NCBI RefSeq assembly: GCF_000317895.1
Contig: NC_019567.1
Coordinates: 2,232,001-2,296,000 of the forward strand
Source: Bdellovibrio bacteriovorus str. Tiberius
Lineage (GTDB): Bacteria; Bdellovibrionota; Bdellovibrionia; Bdellovibrionales; Bdellovibrionaceae
Direction: 5' to 3'
Length of the DNA stretch: 64,000 bases
Shown: piece after piece, positions 7,056 to 15,513 of the stretch
How positions within the stretch are numbered: the stretch's first letter is position 1
How the letters are laid out: each line of letters begins with the position of its first letter
Program-made: the position numbers and the translations under genes
The notes under the pieces: generated by a model
Database searches by the model: none
Told to the model about the DNA's origin: nothing
The model's input: only the letters and a program-made list of their open reading frames with translations

Positions 7056-9506
7056 TTAAGAATGACGGGACATGTATTCTTCCTGAGAGAAATCATCCAC
7101 CAGGATCGCGTCGTAGCGAACCGCATCGGATTCCTGGATCAGCTTCAGTTCATCCTGAGTGATCACATTCTTCTGACGGGCTTCATCCAGTAACAAGTGA
7201 ACTTTCTTTTTAGGAAGAACACCTTCGCGGATGGCTTTTTTCACTTTTTTCTCTGCCGCTTCAGCTTTGTTCGTCACCGAGAACGCGTGTTCCAGACGAC
7301 CGATAGCTTCATTTTTATCTGTTGGCAGATAGATACCATCAGACAAACGATCACGAATACCGCCCTCTTTCAACATCGCAGCAGCGATGCCATGAGACCA
7401 GCCGTCAGAAGCTTGAGAACCTACAGAGTTGATACGGGACCAGGCGCCGATCCAGCCTTTGAAGAACCAACGCAGACCCGGGATTTTCAGGTTGTCGAAG
7501 ATACCATCAAAACCAGTCTGGATGTTCGCCATGCAACGTTTCAGGTTGTAGTGAGCAAACGCCAGGTCTTCTTCACGACGGCCTTCGTACTCGAAACGAC
7601 GAAGAATAGCTGTCGCCATGTACATATTCGCCAGGATATCAGCGAAACGACCGGTGATTTTTTGTTTTGCTTTCAACTGACCGCCCAAAACACCCATCGC
7701 CACGTCAGACAACAACGCAAATGTTGCAGATGTCCAAGTCAAACGACGAACGTATACTTTCATTTGCGGGTGAACATCCGGAGTGGATGCCAGGAAACCA
7801 CGGGAGCAGGACAACAGAACCGCGCGGCATGTGTTACGAATAACGTGACCGATGTGACCCCAGAACGCTCTGTCGAAGCCTTTCAAATCACCCGCTTCCG
7901 CAGTTTTAACTTCCGCGTAAGCAAACGGATGGGCACGAAGAGCACCCTGACCAAAGATCATCAAAGTACGAGTCAGGATGTTTGCACCCTCGACCGTGAT
8001 ACCAATTGGAGTCGCAATGTAGATTTCTGCCAATACGTTGCGAGGACCCATAGAGATACCCGCGCCACCCATGATGTCCATGGAGTCGTTAATCACCTGG
8101 CGGCCCATTTCAGTCGCATAGTATTTTTGCATCGCTGTGATAACACCCGGCTTGATACCTTTGTCGATCGCGCCCAGGCAATAACGTCTCATGGCTTCCA
8201 GCTGGTAAGCTGCAGCCCCGATACGCGCCAAAGGCTCTTCAACACCCTCGAAGCGACCGATGGACATACCGAACTGACGACGAACCAAAGAGTGCGCAGA
8301 CACAACACGAGCAGCCAGTTTCGAACCACCGGTTGCCTGAGCTGGCAAAGAGATACCACGACCTGCTGCCAGACATTCCATCAGCATCAACCAACCCTTA
8401 CCGGCATTGGCAACACCACCGATGATCGCGTCTTCGGCGTTAACGACAACGTCTTTACCTTGAGTCGGACAGTTGTAGAACGGGATACCCAATGGATCAT
8501 GACGACGACCCAAAACAACACCCGGAGTGCTGGACGGGATCAAAGCACACGTGATGCCCACGTCTTCGCCTTTACCCAGCAGATTTTCAGGGTCACGCAA
8601 GCGGAACGCAAGACCGATCGTTGTAGAGATCGCAGCCAGCGTGATCCAGCGTTTGTTCCAGTTCAATTTGATTTGCAGTTTTCCATCCGGACCTTTGAAA
8701 AGAACACCGGTGGAAGTGATGGACCCCGCATCAGAACCCGCCGTTGGCTCAGTCAAACCAAAGCAAGGGATTTCGTCACCCGTTGCCAGGCGCGGAAGAT
8801 AACGGTTTTTCTGTGCATCAGTTCCGTAGTGAGCCAGAAGCTCTGCCGGCCCCAAAGAGTTCGGAACCATCACCGTGATTGCTGTAGACAATGAACGGGA
8901 CGAGATTTTCATGATCACTTCAGAGTGCGCCAGTGCAGAGAACCCAAGACCGCCGTACTCTTTCGGGATGATCATGCCTAAGAATTTTTCTTTCTTGATA
9001 ATATCCCAGGCTTCTTTAGGGATGTCTTTTTCTTTGTGGATTTTCCAGTGATCCAGAACCGCACACAGGTTGTTCACCGGACCGTCCATGAATGCCTGCT
9101 CTTCTGCAGTCAATTGTGGATAGTCTTCTTTCAGCAAGTTGCCGAAATTCGGGTTGCCGGAGAAAAGATCTTTTTCCACCCACACGGCACCGGCGTCCAA
9201 TGCCGCTTTTTCCGTGTCAGAAATTTTCGGAAGGAACTGCATCTTCTTCATGAATGCCAGCAAACCGGATGTCACCAGTGCTGCACGCAGTGGCGTGATC
9301 AGGAAGATGATGGCGATGACAGCGTAAACTGCCAGCAACCAGGTTGGCGCACCAAAGCCGACAAGAACTGCGGCCAGGGCAATCGCCCACACGATCAGAG
9401 GGCTTGAGAAGAAGCCCACAAACAACAGAAGTACCACAGAGCCCAATACCCACAGGCCCGTGTAGTTCTCCAAAAACATTCCATAGAATGAGCTGATAGA
9501 ATCCAC
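7056..9506 (-). CDS. fadE: FadE-type acyl-CoA dehydrogenase
   Basis: 816 residues, nearly the length of E. coli FadE (814). FadE catalyses the first, FAD-dependent oxidation step of fatty-acid beta-oxidation. The N-terminal ~80 residues form two or three membrane helices, as in FadE; the acyl-CoA dehydrogenase core follows with LTEPTAGSDAGS and the middle-domain signature, then the helical C-terminal domain (DIMGGAGISMGPRNVLAEIY). The start is GTG at 9506, chosen because AAGGAG lies 7 bases upstream. It stands alone, flanked by terminators. Other beta-oxidation genes are not nearby, so fatty-acid catabolism is encoded elsewhere. Confidence 0.93.
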   Translation of the reverse strand: MDSISSFYGMFLENYTGLWVLGSVVLLLFVGFFSSPLIVWAIALAAVLVGFGAPTWLLAVYAVIAIIFLITPLRAALVTSGLLAFMKKMQFLPKISDTEKAALDAGAVWVEKDLFSGNPNFGNLLKEDYPQLTAEEQAFMDGPVNNLCAVLDHWKIHKEKDIPKEAWDIIKKEKFLGMIIPKEYGGLGFSALAHSEVIMKISSRSLSTAITVMVPNSLGPAELLAHYGTDAQKNRYLPRLATGDEIPCFGLTEPTAGSDAGSITSTGVLFKGPDGKLQIKLNWNKRWITLAAISTTIGLAFRLRDPENLLGKGEDVGITCALIPSSTPGVVLGRRHDPLGIPFYNCPTQGKDVVVNAEDAIIGGVANAGKGWLMLMECLAAGRGISLPAQATGGSKLAARVVSAHSLVRRQFGMSIGRFEGVEEPLARIGAAAYQLEAMRRYCLGAIDKGIKPGVITAMQKYYATEMGRQVINDSMDIMGGAGISMGPRNVLAEIYIATPIGITVEGANILTRTLMIFGQGALRAHPFAYAEVKTAEAGDLKGFDRAFWGHIGHVIRNTCRAVLLSCSRGFLASTPDVHPQMKVYVRRLTWTSATFALLSDVAMGVLGGQLKAKQKITGRFADILANMYMATAILRRFEYEGRREEDLAFAHYNLKRCMANIQTGFDGIFDNLKIPGLRWFFKGWIGAWSRINSVGSQASDGWSHGIAAAMLKEGGIRDRLSDGIYLPTDKNEAIGRLEHAFSVTNKAEAAEKKVKKAIREGVLPKKKVHLLLDEARQKNVITQDELKLIQESDAVRYDAILVDDFSQEEYMSRHS

Positions 9507-9518
9507 GATGAATCTCCT

Positions 9519-9551
9519 TTATTGAAATACACCAATAATTAGACTCAATAA
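9519..9551 (-). promoter_or_regulatory. Candidate operator upstream of fadE
   Basis: TTATTG (9519-9524) and CAATAA (9533-9538) are inverted across 8 bases, and CAATAA recurs at 9546-9551. The cluster starts 13 bases upstream of the fadE start codon. A regulator of fatty-acid genes could bind here; this is a guess from position. The rest of the 257-base gap is A/T-rich without other clear signals. Confidence 0.25.
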
Positions 9552-9699
9552 TATGAGCATGTGCAAGCGCATCTGGCCCCATATCTATATATACAGGGAA
9601 TGTGAGGAGAAATAGATTTAATCTTTGGAAGCAGAACTAATCGGTTTGGGTGAGTCTGAAGTGCGACCCGGGGATGGAGAAAAACAAATCTTCAGAGGG

Positions 9700-9730
9700 A
9701 AAAAAGCAAAAGCCCTCTTGCGAGGGCTTT
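9700..9730 (-). terminator. Terminator of the small Ala/Pro-rich gene
   Basis: AAAGCCCTC and GAGGGCTTT pair across TTGC. Read on the minus strand the stem is followed by TGCTTTTTT, giving a usable rho-independent terminator 30 bases after the stop at 9764. Confidence 0.8.
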
Positions 9731-9763
9731 CGTCGTAACTTAAGTACTAAGCCTAAAGGCTAA

Positions 9764-9976
9764 TTACTTAGTTTCGCCAGCTGGAGCTGCTTCAGTTGGA
9801 GCTGCAGGAGCTGCTTCAGTAGCAGCTGGAGTGCCTTCTGCAGGAGCTGCTTCAGTAGCAGTTGCTTCAGCAGCAGGTGCAGTTTCAGCAGGAGCTGTCT
9901 CTGGTTGGTTTTTAGAGCAAGTGAAGCCAGTTGTGAAAGATAGTGCAAGCAAAGCTGCTACTACGATTGCTTTCAT
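9764..9976 (-). CDS. Small exported Ala/Pro/Glu/Thr-rich protein
   Basis: 70 residues: a short signal sequence (MKAIVVAALLALSFTTGFTC) and a mature part built of repeated TEAAPA, TAPAE and AAPT units. The Cys at position 20 could be a lipidation site, but GFTC is a poor lipobox, so either a lipoprotein or a secreted peptide is possible. The ribosome site is GAAGGGATC. It has its own terminator. Such low-complexity acidic exported peptides are seldom assigned functions, and I propose none. Confidence 0.7.
   Translation of the reverse strand: MKAIVVAALLALSFTTGFTCSKNQPETAPAETAPAAEATATEAAPAEGTPAATEAAPAAPTEAAPAGETK
9775..9895 (-). repeat. Imperfect short repeats in the Ala/Pro-rich gene
   Basis: GGAGCTGCTTCAGT and near copies (for example CAGGAGCTGCTTCAGTAG) recur several times, coding for the TEAAPA units. 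Such arrays can expand and shrink in units of three codons or more. Confidence 0.7.
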
Positions 9977-10113
9977 TGATGATCCCTTCGTTATTTATTT
10001 AAGCTGACCTTGTTGACTTAATTGCCAACAGTGGGCCCGCGTTTGTTTTAAAACTCGACTAAGGCCTAAGTTACACAAAAATTGGCCCGCTTAGCAAACG
10101 AAATTTTGCAAAA

Positions 10114-10926
10114 TTATTTTTGGCAACGCGAACACCAGAAGGTGTTTCGACCGCCCAGAACCTTCGACTTCACCTGTTGCCCGCAAGTCACACAAGGCTC
10201 TTTGTCCCGACCGTAAACCTGAAAGCTCGTCTGAAAATAGCCGCTTTCCCCAGAGGCCTGAGCGAAGTCACTGATCGAAGATCCACCGGCTTTAATTGAT
10301 TGAGATAAAATTTTTTTAATCTCTGTCACCAGCTGTGAAGCGCGATCCAAAGACAGCTTTCGCGCTGGCAGCGTGGGTTTGATTCCGGCGGCGAACAACG
10401 CTTCGCTGGCATAGATGTTCCCAACGCCCACGACCACCTTCTGATCCATCAAGGCGACCTTCAAAGCCACGTCCTTGCCGCGCAGCTTTTCCCACAGCAG
10501 CGGTCCATCGAATTCCGCCTCTAACGGTTCCGGCCCCAAATCCGCTAACTTGGGGTGTTTTAACGGGTCTTGAACAAAGTCAAAACAGCCAAAACGGCGC
10601 GGATCGCGGTAAGCCAGACGCAGGTTCCCCGAAAAATGCAGATATATATGGTCATGCAGGCGCTCATCCCCCGGCACCGCCACCCGCCAGGTTCCGGTCA
10701 TTCCCAGATGTGACAGCATGGCGCCTTTGGGTGTCCACAAAAGCAAATACTTGGCGCGACGCTCGATGGACGTCAGCGGCTGGCCGACAAGGGTGCTTAT
10801 TTTTTTAGCAGGAATTGGCTCGCGCAGATCTTTGCGCATCAGTTCGACTTTTTCCAAAATCGGCTGGTCTTTTAATATTGTCTCCAGGCCCCGGCGGACG
10901 ACTTCGACCTCTGGAAGTTCAGGCAT
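10114..10926 (-). CDS. mutM: Formamidopyrimidine-DNA glycosylase
   Basis: 270 residues. MutM (Fpg) removes 8-oxoguanine and ring-opened purines and nicks the abasic site. After Met removal the N-terminal Pro2 nucleophile and Glu3 are in PELPEVEVVRRGLE. The H2TH region (DQKVVVGVGNIYASEALF) and the zinc finger CVTCG...FWCSRCQK (C-x2-C-x16-C-x2-C) at the end are complete. The ATG at 10926 gives the conserved start; a GTG one codon upstream belongs to the same context after GAGGTGA. A divergent lipoprotein gene lies upstream. Confidence 0.96.
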   Translation of the reverse strand: MPELPEVEVVRRGLETILKDQPILEKVELMRKDLREPIPAKKISTLVGQPLTSIERRAKYLLLWTPKGAMLSHLGMTGTWRVAVPGDERLHDHIYLHFSGNLRLAYRDPRRFGCFDFVQDPLKHPKLADLGPEPLEAEFDGPLLWEKLRGKDVALKVALMDQKVVVGVGNIYASEALFAAGIKPTLPARKLSLDRASQLVTEIKKILSQSIKAGGSSISDFAQASGESGYFQTSFQVYGRDKEPCVTCGQQVKSKVLGGRNTFWCSRCQK

Positions 10927-10936
10927 CACTCACCTC

Positions 10937-10958
10937 GTGTGAGCCCAATTTATCACAC
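10937..10958. promoter_or_regulatory. Inverted repeat in the mutM/lipoprotein divergent region
   Basis: GTGTGA and TCACAC are inverted across 10 bases, 11 bases upstream of mutM. The half-sites look like those of CRP, but the CRP spacer is 6, so the resemblance is probably superficial. Confidence 0.25.
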
Positions 10959-11100
10959 TTTTTCACCCCCTGCGGACGAATCCGGCAAATACCTAATTTT
11001 ACTTGCCTTATTTAAAATTTCCAGAGCCGGCGGAGCACTATTCCCATGACCCCGCCCTAAATCCCATCTTGCTTCCTGTCCATCTGCCGAAGAGTCCAAC

Positions 11101-11931
11101 ATGAGACATGCGATCCTATTTCTAACTTTGATTATTACGCTTGCAGGCTGCCAGCACACGGCCCACAGATGGCCGTCTTCAGAGTCCGCCCTAAAACCGC
11201 GGTTCAGCCGGGATCAACTGTCGCAAGTGAAAAATCAGCATGTCTTGATTGTGACCCATGCGACGGAATTCTTCGACACCACCCGGTCTGCCGCTGCCGG
11301 AATTGATCAGATCGTAAAAGAGTTTAAAGCCCTGGGCCGCCCGGTGATTTACCTGATCAGCGACCAAAGCACCGAAGGCTATCGTCAGTGGTACACTCAA
11401 GATCGCTCGCCTGATTTTGAAATATTCTCTGATGGCGGCGAACACAACATTCCTCTGGCGGCCAGCGAAGTGACCATTGCCGGAGGATTCTTTGGCAGCA
11501 CCGACACACTGCCGGGATGTCATGCTCTTTCCATGCGTGACGCTATTCGCATGCACTTTGAATTGTCCCAGGCACCATTGACCATCCATGTTCCCATACA
11601 AGCCACCTACTTTTACGATGAATGGAAGGATCAGAGGGACTATCTGCTGAAAAACCATCGCCCACAGATTCATTCCGACGCAAAGTATCCCTTTGCCACG
11701 ATGTATTTCCTGCGTGAAGGAAATGACGGTGCAGGTGATGACGGCAATGAGCAGTACTTTGCCCACTTCTTTCACCCTTCCCGCACTGAAAATCCCAACT
11801 ACAGATTCGGCACCTTTGATGACGTCTCCCGCAAGACGCATCAGTTCCACTTTTATGTGAATGACCGGCTGTTTGAATCCATCACTGAATCATCAAAACA
11901 GCCCGTGCATATTAAACTGGAAACCCGATAG
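11101..11931 (+). CDS. Lipoprotein of unknown function
   Basis: 276 residues beginning MRHAILFLTLIITLAGC, a signal peptide with a good lipobox (LAGC, Cys17). The mature part starts with a predicted alpha/beta segment (NQHVLIVTHATEFFDTT...ALGRPVIYLISDQ) that looks like a Rossmann-type hydrolase strand order, and contains conserved-looking Asp/His clusters (SDGGEHN, EGNDGAGDDGNEQYFAHFFH). I do not recognise the family. The start has no strong ribosome site. Its last 20 bases overlap the convergent kinase gene. Confidence 0.7.
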   Translation: MRHAILFLTLIITLAGCQHTAHRWPSSESALKPRFSRDQLSQVKNQHVLIVTHATEFFDTTRSAAAGIDQIVKEFKALGRPVIYLISDQSTEGYRQWYTQDRSPDFEIFSDGGEHNIPLAASEVTIAGGFFGSTDTLPGCHALSMRDAIRMHFELSQAPLTIHVPIQATYFYDEWKDQRDYLLKNHRPQIHSDAKYPFATMYFLREGNDGAGDDGNEQYFAHFFHPSRTENPNYRFGTFDDVSRKTHQFHFYVNDRLFESITESSKQPVHIKLETR

Positions 11932-13615
11932 GAAAACGAACCGACACCCGGGTGCCCTGCGTGACATTCGGGTCAAAGATCAACACCCCGCCCATCTGAT
12001 TCACAAAGTCCTTGGTGAATTTAAGCCCCACTCCGAAGCCGTCATCCTGCGACGACATCACCGCACCAGAATCCGACAACGACGCCATGATTTCCGCCGA
12101 CACACCCGGCCCCTGATCCTGAATAGTCAGCTCAACCTGATTTCCCATAATCAAGCCGGTCACTTGAATAGTTCCGCCCTCGGGACTGAACTTCACCGCA
12201 TTCGACAGCAGATTTCTTAAAATCGTTTCGACAACACGGACGGAGCCCCACAACTGAATCTCCTCTTTCGGCAGATCCACTTTCACCGCGACATTTTTTT
12301 GCAGAATCTGAGGAGCCAGATGCCCCACGGCCGCATTAACACGCGTCTTCAGATCAACGCCGCCCCGGCTTTCCCCCTCATGGCTCCAGGCCAGAATATT
12401 TCTCAACAACTCCAACGAGGCCTTGTGCGCTTCCCGCACGCGAACCAGCGAATCCGGAGTCAGCACACTGTCTTGACGGGATACCCCCAGCAGCAACTGC
12501 GTGCCCGCCAATGCTCCGGTCAAATCATGCGCCAGCACCGTTTGCACCCGCTTGTTGAAACTGTGCATTTTTAAGATTTCCCCATTCAGATCTTTCAGAG
12601 CTTTGTTGCTTTCCTCAAGCTCGGTCACGTCATTCAATAAATACACCTGAGCCTGACTTTCCTGACTGTCGCCGTCCAGATTGTGACGACGGATCTGGTA
12701 ACTAAGCCCATGAATCTGAAAGCGCTCGGCCCCGGAAATGATGTCCCGAAGAACCGGGATTTCTGCCGCAAGATGCCCCTGCCAGCTTTCCTTAAGACCC
12801 AGCATTTCCAACGCCGCCGCATTGCCACCCCAGTATTCAGAGCGCGCATTTAAAATCACGACGGGCCCGGGAAGCTGCTCGAAAACTTTTTGCTGCGCCA
12901 GCGAGGTGATCTCCAGCACGTCGCCCTTGTTCGCCGCATAATGAAGCCCCCAGATAAACGGCCACAGAGCTGCTATTTTCAACTGTCGCAAAGGCAAATC
13001 CCCGGAACCAAGCAGCACCAAGCCTTCCAGCGCAAAGGGCCACAGTGCCGCCGCCAAAAACACCATGGCATACTGCCAACGACGTCCTTTGAGAGTGAAG
13101 ACGGCATACATCAGAAATGCAAACCCCACAGCGATTGTCAGAGCAGCGAAGGCAATAATCGCCAGCACCACCGGTCCCCGGGTGAAATCCACCAGACCAC
13201 TCATCCCCGGAATCAAATAAAAGTCGTAGTACATCCATTTAGAGGCCGCAGGAAACCCCGCCATCGCCAGCAGATTGGCTGCAATCACCAGCGCCGGAAA
13301 CAAAAAGACCAGATACCAATACTGCCGAAGTTTCGCCGACACCCCTGGCAAAAAAAGTCCCGCGCATAGCAGGGCCCAGGATGGAAACAGCAACGGCAGT
13401 CCCAACATGCGGACATGGGTCATAAAAATCTTAAATGCCATGTTATCAATGGCAAAAACGCTGATGACAGAAAAGGCCCACAGCGCGTAACCGAACTCGA
13501 TAATAAACACCAGACGATGAATGTAGGATCTGCGGTACGCCCAGGAACGGGCGGCAAAAACAGAACTGATAAGAAAGCTGAGCGCCGTGGATAAGAAGAC
13601 CAATATCATTGCCAT
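11912..13615 (-). CDS. Histidine kinase with 7TM-type N-terminal membrane domain and PAS-like region
   Basis: 567 residues from the ATG at 13615; the frame stays open a further 63 codons upstream, but those residues are not membrane-like and overlap the divergent gene. Seven hydrophobic helices span about residues 1-220 (7TM histidine-kinase sensor type), then a PAS-like segment (VFEQLPGPVVILNARSEYWGGN), a dimerisation helix with the His in VLAHDLTGALAGTQLL, and an HATPase domain (NLLSNAVKFSPEGG, IQDQGPGVS, DDGFGVGLKFTKDFV). No response regulator is next to it, so it is an orphan. The membrane domain probably senses a lipid or intramembrane ligand; this is inference. Confidence 0.85.
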   Translation of the reverse strand: MAMILVFLSTALSFLISSVFAARSWAYRRSYIHRLVFIIEFGYALWAFSVISVFAIDNMAFKIFMTHVRMLGLPLLFPSWALLCAGLFLPGVSAKLRQYWYLVFLFPALVIAANLLAMAGFPAASKWMYYDFYLIPGMSGLVDFTRGPVVLAIIAFAALTIAVGFAFLMYAVFTLKGRRWQYAMVFLAAALWPFALEGLVLLGSGDLPLRQLKIAALWPFIWGLHYAANKGDVLEITSLAQQKVFEQLPGPVVILNARSEYWGGNAAALEMLGLKESWQGHLAAEIPVLRDIISGAERFQIHGLSYQIRRHNLDGDSQESQAQVYLLNDVTELEESNKALKDLNGEILKMHSFNKRVQTVLAHDLTGALAGTQLLLGVSRQDSVLTPDSLVRVREAHKASLELLRNILAWSHEGESRGGVDLKTRVNAAVGHLAPQILQKNVAVKVDLPKEEIQLWGSVRVVETILRNLLSNAVKFSPEGGTIQVTGLIMGNQVELTIQDQGPGVSAEIMASLSDSGAVMSSQDDGFGVGLKFTKDFVNQMGGVLIFDPNVTQGTRVSVRFPIGFPV

Positions 13616-13709
13616 CGACAAATTGTACCCCGTCGGCCTTTGAGTGCAATGAAACTTTATGCACAGCGCCGACTTGCCTTTTTCAGCGAAGCCGACAAGG
13701 ATGCTATCC

Positions 13710-14423
13710 ATGTCAAAACAGGAAGCACCACCAAAAGAAAACGGCCTCTTAAATATCGTCTTTAATATCGTACTTCCGGTGCTGATCCTGAATAAACTGT
13801 CCAAGTTTATCGGACCTTTCTGGGCACTGGTTTTGGCATTGGCCTTCCCTTTGGGATACGGCGCCTATGACCTTATCAAACGCAAAAAATTCAACGCCTT
13901 TTCAGCCTTAGGTCTTTTGAACGTGCTGCTGACCGGCGGCCTGGCACTGCTGGGTCTGCACGGATTCTGGTTCGCCGTCAAAGAGGCGGCCTTTCCAGCC
14001 TTGGTAGGATTGTTCGTCCTGGGATCCGCGTTCACCAAAAAACCATTCATCGAAACCCTGTTCCTGAATCCCGCACTGATGAAGGTGGATCTGCTAGAGG
14101 AACGCCTGAAAGAAAAGGGCAAACAAAAAGAATTCCACGACCACATGAAGAGTGCCACCGTATGGCTGTCGCTCTCATTCGCCTTCAGCGCGGTCTGCAA
14201 CTTCGTATTGGCTCGAAAGATTTTCATTAATATTGATTCAACACTGTCCGCAGACGCTCAGTCCACAGTGCTCAACGAACAAATCGCCCAAATGACCACT
14301 TGGTCAATGGCCATCATCATGGTCCCATCCATGATCTTCCTGCTGGGCATTTTCTGGTATCTCATGAGAGGCATTAAACAACACAGCGGCCTCTCCACCG
14401 AAGAACTCCTAAAAGAAAGCTAA
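13710..14423 (+). CDS. VC0807-like integral membrane protein
   Basis: 237 residues with about six hydrophobic helices. The opening (LLNIVFNIVLPVLILNKLSK, then LGYGAYDLIKRKKFNAFSALGLLNVLLTGG) is what I recall from the VC0807 family of small membrane proteins, whose role is unknown. The start at 13710 follows ACAAGG and gives a hydrophilic 16-residue N-tail; the frame is open 17 codons upstream but overlaps the divergent kinase region. It has no operon partner; the downstream region is full of hairpins. Confidence 0.7.
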   Translation: MSKQEAPPKENGLLNIVFNIVLPVLILNKLSKFIGPFWALVLALAFPLGYGAYDLIKRKKFNAFSALGLLNVLLTGGLALLGLHGFWFAVKEAAFPALVGLFVLGSAFTKKPFIETLFLNPALMKVDLLEERLKEKGKQKEFHDHMKSATVWLSLSFAFSAVCNFVLARKIFINIDSTLSADAQSTVLNEQIAQMTTWSMAIIMVPSMIFLLGIFWYLMRGIKQHSGLSTEELLKES

Positions 14424-14428
14424 AGCAC

Positions 14429-14450
14429 ACAGTGCCCAAGGGCACTGTGG
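14429..14450. terminator. Perfect 10-bp hairpin after the VC0807-like gene
   Basis: CACAGTGCCC and GGGCACTGTG pair across two bases, 5 bases after the stop codon. There is no T tract, so it may be a 3'-end protector rather than a true terminator. Confidence 0.45.
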
Positions 14451-14462
14451 CCTCCCAAGCTC

Positions 14463-14521
14463 AAAACGGCAAAGCCGTTTTGGCCCCGCCCCCCATTTGG
14501 CTCAAATGCCTTCGGCATTTG
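14463..14521. repeat. Two further short perfect hairpins
   Basis: AAAACGGC/GCCGTTTT (14463-14481, loop AAA) and CAAATGCC/GGCATTTG (14503-14521, loop TTC) follow each other at about 20-base spacing. With the hairpin at 14429 they make three consecutive stems with 2-3 base loops. Confidence 0.7.
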
Positions 14522-14552
14522 GCCCGCTCCCCAAAAAAAACCGGGAACCAAG

Positions 14553-14650
14553 AAAGCTGCAACTTGCCCAAAATCAAGGCGCAAGGAGAAAGGCGTGCTA
14601 ACAGCACGCCGCCGACGCAGCAACGCAGAGTTTGGGCAAGTTCCAGCTTT
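14553..14650 (-). repeat. Nested inverted repeat directly after a stop codon
   Basis: Twenty-base arms (14553-14572 and 14631-14650) match with a single mismatch, and the 58-base centre contains an 8-bp hairpin GGCGTGCT/AGCACGCC (14592-14610). The right arm ends 3 bases from the stop codon of the minus-strand gene at 14654. Beyond the left arm on that strand comes a run of eight T (14533-14540), so the element could end that transcript, or be a mobile palindromic repeat. Confidence 0.75.
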
Positions 14651-14653
14651 CGC

Positions 14654-15403
14654 TTAGAAGTCGCCGCCGCCTTCGAACGGTGGTGGAGGCGGTGGTGGTG
14701 GGAAGTCTGAATCGCCTCCGAATCCTCCTCCAAAGTCATCGCCAAACGGCGGTGGAGGTGGTGGCGGCGGAGGTGGTGGAATATCACCATAGTCTTCTGG
14801 CATATTCGGCGCAGGCACATAGCCGCCGTCGCCGCCAAAATCATCAAATGTTGGTGGTGGTGGGAATGACGGACTGCTGGATCCCCCACCAAAACTGGAG
14901 CCGCCGGATGAACCCGAACCGCTGACGCTGGTTCCGAACTTGGGTTTACCGCCAAACATGGCGCGCTTGCGATAGTCGTAACGTGGACGATCTTCAAGCA
15001 AACCCAATTCCTGAGATTCAGACGGCAGATTCTTTGCCCCACGATCCAAAGATTCGCGGCGCGCACTTTCGGCCGCATACACTCGACGCTCCTTTTCATA
15101 GGACTCGTCCCAGCGTTTCTTAGCAGCCGCATCAGCCTGAGCTTCAGGGCCGTCTTCGCTCATAACAATCGATTTTTTGTTTTTCTTGTACTCTTCAAGC
15201 TGGCGGTCTTTCTGACGTTCCCACTGCTCTTCTTCTTCAAGGTAGGCGCGCTCGCCCTGCTGACGAGCCTGTTCAAAGCGATCCTGCGCCTTATGATGCT
15301 GAGCAAAACCCTTTAGACGAGCCTCTTCCGGGCCATCCCCCCATGCGGAGGAAGCAATAAAACTAAGCAGAAGAAGTGAGGTCAGACGCCCTGAAGGTTT
15401 CAT
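14654..15403 (-). CDS. Secreted proline/glycine-rich low-complexity protein
   Basis: 249 residues from the ATG at 15403 (GGAAG upstream; a longer frame begins 16 codons earlier without a signal peptide). A signal peptide ends at SSAWG. Residues about 20-125 are highly charged and helical (EEARLKGFAQHHKAQDRFEQ, repeated Glu/Arg), likely coiled coil. The rest alternates Gly/Ser tracts (SGSGSSGGSSFGGGSSS) with two blocks of consecutive Pro and Asp/Gly/Phe units (GDDFGGGFGGDSDF). The Pro runs would stall ribosomes without EF-P. It looks like an extended envelope or surface protein; no known family recognised. Confidence 0.7.
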   Translation of the reverse strand: MKPSGRLTSLLLLSFIASSAWGDGPEEARLKGFAQHHKAQDRFEQARQQGERAYLEEEEQWERQKDRQLEEYKKNKKSIVMSEDGPEAQADAAAKKRWDESYEKERRVYAAESARRESLDRGAKNLPSESQELGLLEDRPRYDYRKRAMFGGKPKFGTSVSGSGSSGGSSFGGGSSSPSFPPPPTFDDFGGDGGYVPAPNMPEDYGDIPPPPPPPPPPPFGDDFGGGFGGDSDFPPPPPPPPFEGGGDF

Positions 15404-15513
15404 TCGTACTTCCGAGTCTATCAGGGCTCCCGCTTTTTTTTGAGCAAACAAAAAAGATGCTCGACCTTTGTCTGTTTTCTCAATAACGTACCAACTTGCC
15501 CCTAAGGAGTACT

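Noticed and set aside
7197..8894. 565-codon plus-strand frame inside fadE
   Set aside because: It is the reverse complement of a well-supported acyl-CoA dehydrogenase and its product looks random (many Arg, Thr and His). Long shadow frames are expected here.
9760..9948. Leu/Gln-repeat frame over the Ala/Pro-rich gene
   Set aside because: A frame-shifted reading of the same repeat array; only the frame with the signal peptide and ribosome site is credible.
10937..10958. CRP-type operator
   Set aside because: Half-sites TGTGA and TCACA are present but the spacer is 10, not 6, so CRP binding is unlikely.
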